DNA of 64,000 nucleotides from Rhododendron vialii (taxonomy: Eukaryota; Streptophyta; Magnoliopsida; Ericales; Ericaceae): NCBI RefSeq assembly GCF_030253575.1, contig NC_080559.1, positions 33,351,501 through 33,415,500 of the forward strand, given 5' to 3'. This document shows, one piece after another, positions 57,234-64,000 of this stretch. The notes beneath the pieces are model-generated. The model was not told the origin of the DNA. It saw only the letters and a program-made list of their open reading frames with translations, and searched no databases. A program made the translations under genes and the position numbers. Each line of letters opens with the position of its first letter. Position 1 is the first letter of the stretch.

Positions 57234-58880
57234 TCAATTCTTGACTTTTGGTACCCAAATCATCTTGGGTCCTTGAAGGTTAGCATTGATACGGTTCTTA
57301 GGAACCCAAACCTTTTTTGCATTAGAAGATGAGTATCCTTTCATAGGACATGTAGGAGAAATATGACCAATTTTACCACAATAATGACATGTCAATTTAG
57401 AATGGTTAGAAGGAGGAACATCTTTTCCAAAAAGATTTTTGTGTTGAGTGGGATTATAACCAATTCCGGCCTTGTGAAAAGAAACCATTTGTTTTCCAAG
57501 AAGAATGTCTAAACTTTCTTTTCCATTAGTGAGTTTTGAAAGAGAATTAGTTAAATCATCAATTTGTTTTTCTAAAGATTCGTTTTTGGAAGTATCCTTC
57601 AAATACTCTTTTTCTTTTGCCAAAGAGGTTCTTAAACTTTCATTTTCTTCCTCCAAAATATCTTTCTCTTCAATTAAATCATCCATTTCTAGTGAGAGAT
57701 CTTTAGCAACCTTTTTAAGAAATTTGTTTTTAGAAACAACCTTTTCAAATTCTACTTTCAACTCTTTATAGGCAATAAACAATTCATCAAAGGAATAGGA
57801 TGAGTCGAGATCTACCTCGTTTTCTTCGATGGCCATGAAACACAAGTTAGCGACCTCTTGTTGCTCATCGTCCTCATCGGAGCTACTATCGTCACTATTG
57901 TCCCATGTGGCCATCATAGCTCTCCTTTTGTCCTTCTTTGAATATTTTTTGGCATATGGACATTCACTTTTGATGTGGCCGGGCTTCTTGCACTCGTAGC
58001 AAATGATTGGATCCTTTTTGCTACTTTCTTCTTTGCCTCCATCTTTTCTTGAAAATCCTCTACCTTTGCGAGATGCTCTATTTTTGAGGAGTTTCTTGAA
58101 CGTTTTTGTGATGAGCGCCATTTCATCATCCTCACTTTCGTTGCTTGAATCCTCCTTGCTTTTTGATTTGCTTGTTGTACTTTTGAAGGCAAGATCCTTA
58201 ACTTTCTTCTCTTTTTCACCCTTGAGGTTGTGATGCATTTCCTCCGTCATGAGAGATCCCATGAGCTTGTCCATCGTGTATTTTGAGAAATCTTTGGATT
58301 GTAGGATGATGGAGGTGGTAGTGTCCCAATTGGTTGGCATGGAACGGAGCACCTTCCTTGTCATTTCGGATTGACTGTAAATCTTTCCAAGAGCTTTTAA
58401 ACCGTTAGTAATACTAGCAAATCTAGCAAACATTTGAGATATAGATTCATCCGGTTTCATTTTGAAGAGCTCATAGCTATGCACAAGAATATCAATTTTG
58501 GACTCCTTAACTTGACTATCTCCTTCATGTGACATTTCTAACTTATCCCATATTTCTTTAGCCGATTCACATGCGGAAACACAATCATATTCATTGGGAG
58601 TAATAGCACAAAAAAGAAGGTTCATAGCTCTATAGTTCTTTTCTATTGAAGCCTTTTCCGAATGACTCCACTCATTATCTGATTTAGGCATAGTCTCTTC
58701 CCCAACTTTCTTAGTAGGAATAATGGGACCATTTTTGATAATTTTCCATAGATCATAATCCGTGGATTGAATAAAGATCATCATTCTATTTTTCCAATGA
58801 GAGTAATTTTCTCCGGTGAACAAGGGAGGTCTATTGGACGATTGACCTTCGATACAAGAAACATTACTAGTGGTTGCCAT
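57234..58880 (-). CDS. Copia gag (capsid and nucleocapsid)
   Basis: 548 aa, ATG 60 bases inside the element from the 5' LTR. The N-terminal capsid region has PLFTGENYSHWKNRMMIFIQ and MKPDESISQMFARFASITNG, as in copia UBN2-type Gag. A first CCHC knuckle sits at residues 294-307 (CYECKKPGHIKSEC) and a second near residue 495 (CHYCGKIGHISPTC). Between them are acidic and coiled-coil segments (EEKDILEEENESLRTSLAKE). It packages element RNA in cytoplasmic particles. The stop TGA is at 57234-57236, 13 bases before pol becomes open in another frame. Confidence 0.93.
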   Translation of the reverse strand: MATTSNVSCIEGQSSNRPPLFTGENYSHWKNRMMIFIQSTDYDLWKIIKNGPIIPTKKVGEETMPKSDNEWSHSEKASIEKNYRAMNLLFCAITPNEYDCVSACESAKEIWDKLEMSHEGDSQVKESKIDILVHSYELFKMKPDESISQMFARFASITNGLKALGKIYSQSEMTRKVLRSMPTNWDTTTSIILQSKDFSKYTMDKLMGSLMTEEMHHNLKGEKEKKVKDLAFKSTTSKSKSKEDSSNESEDDEMALITKTFKKLLKNRASRKGRGFSRKDGGKEESSKKDPIICYECKKPGHIKSECPYAKKYSKKDKRRAMMATWDNSDDSSSDEDDEQQEVANLCFMAIEENEVDLDSSYSFDELFIAYKELKVEFEKVVSKNKFLKKVAKDLSLEMDDLIEEKDILEEENESLRTSLAKEKEYLKDTSKNESLEKQIDDLTNSLSKLTNGKESLDILLGKQMVSFHKAGIGYNPTQHKNLFGKDVPPSNHSKLTCHYCGKIGHISPTCPMKGYSSSNAKKVWVPKNRINANLQGPKMIWVPKVKN

Positions 58881-58939
58881 GGATCTTAACTCTTAGATGG
58901 TTAAATCTACAAACAAGAGCCGAGGCTCTGATACCAATT

Positions 58940-60059
58940 GTTACCCAAATTATGCAACCTAGAGGGGGGGGTGAATAGGATTGCTAGTAATAATTACCAA
59001 TAAAAATTTATCTCTAACAATATATGCAAACAATAAGTATGCAATCAAAATAGAGAGATAGAGAGATAGAACCCGTTTATAGTGGTTCGGTCCGGATTTG
59101 TCCACGGTCCGGCCCTACTCCACTTCTCCTCAAGCAATTACTTGAAGGTTAGACTAATCTTTAAAAGATTACAACTTGTAAGTCTTGCGGGTGCTTACAA
59201 GAACCGAATGCCTCTAGCTTTCCCGAGGAGCTAGCACAACCGCAAGAATTTTCTCCGAAAACTTCTCAAAAACAATAACACCCAAATTCCAACCCGAATT
59301 TGGTCTTCTAAGCTTTCAAGTGTTTGACTCAAACACTCACTTAGGAAATACAAGTATGTGAAGAAGGTATGAAAATTATCGCTCACGACTTGTACAAATT
59401 TTCTCTCAAGAATAATATGAAAGTGGAAACAATGAGAATTTTTGGCTTTGATCTTTTGAGAATTTGCTCTTGCAATAATATGGAATGTTGTAGCTTGTGT
59501 ATGTACTCATTAATGAGTTCTTGATGCCTTATATAGCCATCCATATGCTTCCTAGCCGTTGGAAACTAGCCGTTGGAACTAGCCGTTGGAAACTAGCCGT
59601 TGGAAACTAGCCGTTTGAAACTAGCCGTTGGAAACTAGCCGTTGGAAACTAGCCGTTGGAAACTAGCCGTTTGAAACTAGCCGTTGGAAACTAGCCGTTT
59701 GAAACTAGCCGTTGGAAACTAGCCGTTTGATAGAGTGGTCATCCGGGTGGTCGTCCGGTTGTCACAGCTTTCTGTTCAGACAGCCGGCTTGTCAGCCGGT
59801 TCGTCAACCTGTGGCTCACAATTTTATCTAAATAAACCGTTAAAGCATGTATTGAGCTCAATAAAGTCTTTGTAAATATAAATCATGAATCCAAGAGACT
59901 TTATGCTATATTTCAAGGTCACGAAAATATTTAATTCGGGAATCGACTTTTCGATAATTTTGTATTTGCCGAATAAAAATATCATTGAATTAATCATCAA
60001 AATAATTAATAGAGATGCATATAAATTTTCACAAATTATAATGCATACATTTTTCAACA
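58940..60059 (-). repeat. 5' LTR of the copia element
   Basis: 1120 bp, matching the other LTR except for a 13th 14-bp unit and one fewer G in a G-run near 58965. Next to the primer-binding site complement, so this LTR drives element transcription. TATA box at about 59528-59537. Confidence 0.93.
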
Positions 60060-60064
60060 AGTCA

Positions 60065-60336
60065 CATATGAAACGTAACATATTTTGATTAAAAATCGTA
60101 AGATACTCAAACAATAAAAATAAGCAATTACTTTCGTCCGACGTCAATTAAGTGCTCAACTCCCTCTAATACCACACGTTTGTATATCTCACATCAATAT
60201 ATAGGGGTGCAAAGAGCATGGGGCATCGATTTGTTGAATTTGTATCGATTTCGGTATTTTTGTGTGTGGAACAAAGTGTCGGTCAAGAGTAAAAAGAAGG
60301 TGGCTCAGAAGAAGGCAGCGGCGGCCTCCAAGAGAG
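60065..60336. other. Short spacer after the copia element
   Basis: The sequence resumes directly after the target duplication. No full gene is seen. At about 60265-60335 a frame reads VSVKSKKKVAQKKAAAASKR, Lys/Ala-rich and coding-like, but too short to identify. Confidence 0.4.
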
Positions 60337-61920
60337 GATACCAAAAATTGATTATACATTGTCCATCATACAACAACTACTCCATTCTTGTAAACTTGTT
60401 TTTCTTTTTCGTTTTATACGTTTTTTCTAAATTTTTTTAAAATTTGCAATATTTTATCAATTAATCATTCTTCTTGACGAAAGGAGTTTAAATAATATAA
60501 AATTATGATCAAAAGCAAAAAAAAAAATCACTAAAGAAAAAAAATATAAAATAGTTGTTTTATTTGTCTAACGTGTTGTCTTAATTGAATTTTTATCAAC
60601 ATCGCCCCATATTTTATACTTTTCCGATTCATCTCGACAAGACGAACGATTAACTCAGGCGTGTTGTGCGGCCATCCGAACCATCCGTTCGGCGATTTAA
60701 TGGTCTAAATTTCATCTCGGCAGTGGACGATCAAATGATACACCGTGCCGAGATGAGATCTAGACCATGTTCTGCGCCACCCGCACAAACACCATCCCCA
60801 GTGCTCCACTTTCTTGTTTATCAAGCAGGCAAACACTTTAAATTACTATTACTAATATATTTTGGGGTATAGAACCCCCCAATTAACATAGTCCTAGTGG
60901 AATGTAAAACGAAAAATATCAATAATGGAAGCGAAATTGGTGAAAACTGGTTTTCCAATGGTAACCTGCAGTAAGATATAACTGAAACGGTGGAGATTGT
61001 TATCAAGGTTAAATAAGGTGTCATTCCGCTAATTTTTTTATTTTTTAAGTGTAGTACATTCAAATTTTCGTTTTATGAGACAAGTAGGTATCTTAGCCCA
61101 AAAGGCCTAGAAAAAAGAAAAATAGGTTCCGGCTGCATTCTCTTGAATTTAACTTAAATTTGAAAATTTTGTCCTTACTTGAATTTTTTTTGTATTTGCT
61201 AGTTTTACGCCAAACATTTGTAGGATTTTTTTTGGTCGTCTCGACGAGAGAAATCGAAAAAGTAAAAAAAATTTACTTTTGTCCAAGTATTTTTGAAATA
61301 TAAACAATTTTTAGCAAAAAAAATAAATTAAAAAACAAAATTTACAAATTTAGGTTAAGTTCAAGAGAACGAGCCTACGTAACAATCCAAGAACATTGGC
61401 AGCACGATCAGCTCCCACGTCCACTTCCCAGCTTCACTAAACATTCGTACCGTTTTCATTCTTGTGGTCATTATTAATTGAGTAAATTAACAGAATCACC
61501 CCGGGGTTTTTTAGATTGCCTCCTCACTTTTGTGGAAATTACAGAATATCCCCTATCTCATATAAAAAATTACACTACTTTTTTTTTTTGTCGTGATGTA
61601 GTCTCTAACATCTCCAACCATGGCTTCACGTAGGGGGATGCCGAATTTTTAAGAAGCCTTACGTGACAATCCGACATGTTAAAATTTGACATCTTCAAAA
61701 TACCAACTTCAACCGACATTTCAAATTTAGTAGTATTTTATTAGAAAGTTTTGAAGAGTAAACTAGTGAAATTTTTTATTGACACCACGTGTCAAATTTG
61801 GCATGAGAGTGGGAAAGCCAAATGATACCTAAGTATTTAACATTTTGGTTGAAATTGCTTCACATGCGAATTGTTCGACTTGGTATGCCATGTCACATAT
61901 GACATTCTTGATCGGAGATG

Positions 61921-62277
61921 CTGATGTTCGGCTTAATAAGACAAATGACATTTTTTTTTGTTTTTATTCAATTTTTTTTCGTATTTGTTAGTTTTTTATC
62001 GACTTTTTATAGATTATTGTTTCATCATGATAAGAGGAATTTAAAAAGTACAAAATTGTGATCGAAATTTAATTTTTTTTGAATAAAAATGAAAAAATTG
62101 ATTTATTTTTATTTTTATTCAAAAAATTCAGGTTTCAATCATTTTTTTTACTTTTTAAATTCATCTCATCATAAAAAAACAGTAATTCACAAAAAAAATT
62201 TGATAAAAAACTCACAAAAGCAATTTTTTTTAAATAAAGACAAAAAAAATTTATTTGCCTTATTAAGCCGAACACCC
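61921..62277. mobile_element. Foldback MITE, relative of the one in Argonaute intron 1
   Basis: The left end GTTCGGCTTAATAAGACAAAT and right end TTGCCTTATTAAGCCGAACACCC are inverted repeats. The A/T-rich body has TTTTTATTCAAAAAA arms and a central TCTCATCATAA motif similar to 44914-45279. Unit A of the duplication has no element here, though the exact empty site is blurred. Confidence 0.75.
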
Positions 62278-63202
62278 GTAAAGTGAAACAAACAGGCGTT
62301 TTGCCTTTCAAATCGGAAAAGATGGGGAAAAAACACAAAAGAAACGCGCTTTCATAAAGAAGAAGAATGTGGGTCCAGTACGGACCCAATAATATCTTTC
62401 CGTACGTAACTGCCTTGACTTATCCATATTCCATACTGATTCCCACGACGACTCCGGTCACTTTTAGGGTCCTGATCCACTGCATGCATCCCTATTGTGT
62501 TCATATGCTGGACCCACCTAGGCTATATATTTTCTTCACAATCTCACCTACGCCGTTCGTATCTTATCTTAAATTAGTGTTTGTCCGTGACTACGGCACT
62601 ATGCATCTTGGTTGAAATTGAAATTACCCTTTGAATCTTAATAGTGGCCCAAAATATTATTTCAATTTGTAGGTAGCTAAAATTTTTTAGGTAGTTCCAA
62701 ATTGCTGGAAATTAACCCATTTTTCTTGAATGCGCGAAGATTTTTTTTATTGATATAAAAAAAAGGATTACCCCGCGACAATCATCTGCAACTCAGCACA
62801 AATTTGATAAAATAAAAAAGGAACAGTACAAAGCAAAAAAGGAAAAGAGTTTTCAGATCACAACCCGACACAAAATGTGCATAAACCCAACTAAGAGATA
62901 GAAGAGCACAAACCAACTTGAAGTATTGATCCAAAATGAGCCCCTGTCTTGAAGCATGAACGGCCAATGTGGTTCAAAAGACCATCATACAAAAACTATT
63001 CGATCATACAATTGTTAATGGTCGATCAATTTGATGGTTTTAAAGACCTTACATACTCTGCATAGGCAACAAGATGAACAGTACAGATTATATATAATAA
63101 TTAATTTGTGTAAATCCATAATGGGAGGCGCTAGAGTTATGCGAGACGATCTTACGAGATAATTGCTCTCCATTCCTTCTTCCTCTTAACTTCCTTTCTT
63201 TA

Positions 63203-63865
63203 GAGCAACTTTATCAGTTGAGGTAAAATAGGCTATTTTACCTGAGCAAAACCTTCAAATGAGCACTACACTGGATTAGGTAAAGGCTTAGCTAAAATCC
63301 ATCTATGAGCAGTGCTTAGGTAAATATACCTAAGCACTATTCACCATGTATGTATATTTTATTAATTGTTCTCTCTCTCTCCCCCTCTCTCTCTTCTTAG
63401 AAAATAAAAGTAATAATATTTTAATAAAGAATAGGTTAAATAGATAGTATTGGTGTAATGTTGAGAGAGATATGAGTAGATAAAATGAAAAAATGCACTG
63501 TTTACTAGCATTTTTACATAAGAACTGATAAACAACCTTTAAAGCTATTTTTCTAACCAAAGTGAGAAATTTCCTGTTGCAGCAACATAGGTAAACTGTT
63601 AGGTATTATTCCTTTGTTTACAGTTATTAGCTTCTTCTACCTAGCAACTATTCACAAAGTACTCATTATTTTAATATTTCCTTTCTCTTTTGCCTTCTCT
63701 CTCTCACTCCCCTCCCTATCTTCTATTAAAGAAAAAATTATATTTTAATTAGTATTAGATAAAATAGATAATGTTAATATAGTTGTGAAAAAAAAAAATT
63801 AATAAGTAAAATAAAATTGAAAACTGTTCAAAAGGCGGTATACATTTTCCCCGGTAAACTTGCTC
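63203..63865. mobile_element. Tourist-like MITE in duplication unit B
   Basis: 663 bp with ends GAGCAACTTTATC and GTAAACTTGCTC and TTA on both sides (63200-63202, 63866-63868). Unit A reads straight through (CCTTTCTTTCCCCACTAG), an empty site. The body has two related halves with CTCTCTCTC and AGTATTAG-like motifs, and no coding capacity. Confidence 0.85.
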
Positions 63866-64000
63866 TTATCCCACTAGTTCACTACTCTCCTTTTCTTTTG
63901 AATTTGATGAGATGATGATTGGTCGGTCCCACTCTCCTCTCTACTTGCAAATCGATCATTCTAGATCCCACCAGATTACTTCCACCTCACTGTTCAATGC

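Larger units (their letters stand above)
51638..60059 (-). mobile_element. Ty1/copia LTR retrotransposon, young, with extra ORF
   Basis: LTRs at 51638-52744 and 58940-60059 (1107 and 1120 bp), termini TGTTACCC and TTTCAACA, flanked by target duplication AGTCA (51633-51637, 60060-60064). The primer-binding site complement GCTCTGATACCA is at 58926-58937, two bases from the right LTR, so the element reads on the minus strand. Polypurine tract complement TCTCCCCCTTTTT follows the left LTR. Gag (57234-58880) and pol (54107-57220) are long and open, in copia order (protease, integrase, RT, RNase H). About 1.36 kb between pol and the 3' LTR carries a separate small ORF. The LTRs seem identical except for one 14-bp unit and one G. 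The size and 3' extension suggest the SIRE/Maximus-like group, which I cannot confirm without a tree. Confidence 0.96.
60337..64000. repeat. Segmental duplication unit B: second Argonaute 5' flank
   Basis: Same order and orientation as 41153-43200, ending in the same bases (CTCACTGTTCAATGC) that precede the Argonaute TATA box in unit A. It is longer because of MITEs at 61921-62277 and 63203-63865, about 500 unmatched bases at 60870-61400 and about 330 at 62625-62955. In unit A the next 168 bp lead to the Argonaute ATG. Confidence 0.85.

Overview
The window is nuclear DNA of a flowering plant, almost certainly a eudicot. It has intron-split genes with GT-AG junctions, a CC-NLR type leucine-rich-repeat tail, plant IST1-like and Rab5 genes, and an AGO2/AGO3-clade Argonaute whose 3' UTR carries a near-perfect site for miR403, a eudicot microRNA. 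Ty1/copia and Ty3/gypsy LTR retrotransposons, a TRIM and many MITEs fill the spaces. There is no bacterial or organellar signature, CRISPR, rRNA or tRNA gene. The species cannot be named from the sequence alone.

Layout. (1) 1-845: 3' end of an NLR resistance gene that runs off the left edge. (2) 3.7-7.6 kb and 12.9-19.7 kb: two direct tandem copies of an IST1-like gene (ESCRT-III regulator). The first is frameshifted and lacks the family C-terminus. The second looks intact (594 aa in six exons), but an exon-6 relic in its intron 2 points to unequal exchange among at least three ancestral copies. A TRIM, a hAT MITE and tandem repeats lie between them. (3) 21.3-22.1 kb: an intronless gene for a 266-aa single-pass membrane protein I do not recognise. 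(4) 26.4-36.8 kb, minus strand: a seven-exon Rab5-like GTPase. One intron is a GC-AG intron, and intron 1 holds a 5.98 kb decayed gypsy chromovirus in antisense orientation. (5) 37-43 kb: MITE-rich spacer. (6) 43.4-50.4 kb: an AGO2/3-like Argonaute (1086 aa, three exons) with two foldback MITEs in intron 1. (7) 51.6-60.1 kb: a young 8.4 kb copia element, minus strand, with a 5-bp target duplication and almost identical LTRs. Besides gag and pol it carries a small membrane-protein ORF with its own TATA-like promoter. (8) 60.3-64.0 kb: a second, MITE-interrupted copy of the Argonaute 5' flank. The window ends about 170 bp before where a second Argonaute start codon would be expected.

Main points of interest: the Argonaute keeps Asp-Glu-Asp of the slicer tetrad but has Leu at the fourth position; the miR403 site; a probable tandem Argonaute pair; a promoter-plus-ORF unit inside the copia element; and a 14-bp LTR minisatellite just upstream of the TATA box, most units of which match the plant mitotic MSA (MYB3R-binding) consensus. 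All exon boundaries, repeat lengths and LTR differences were read and counted by hand.
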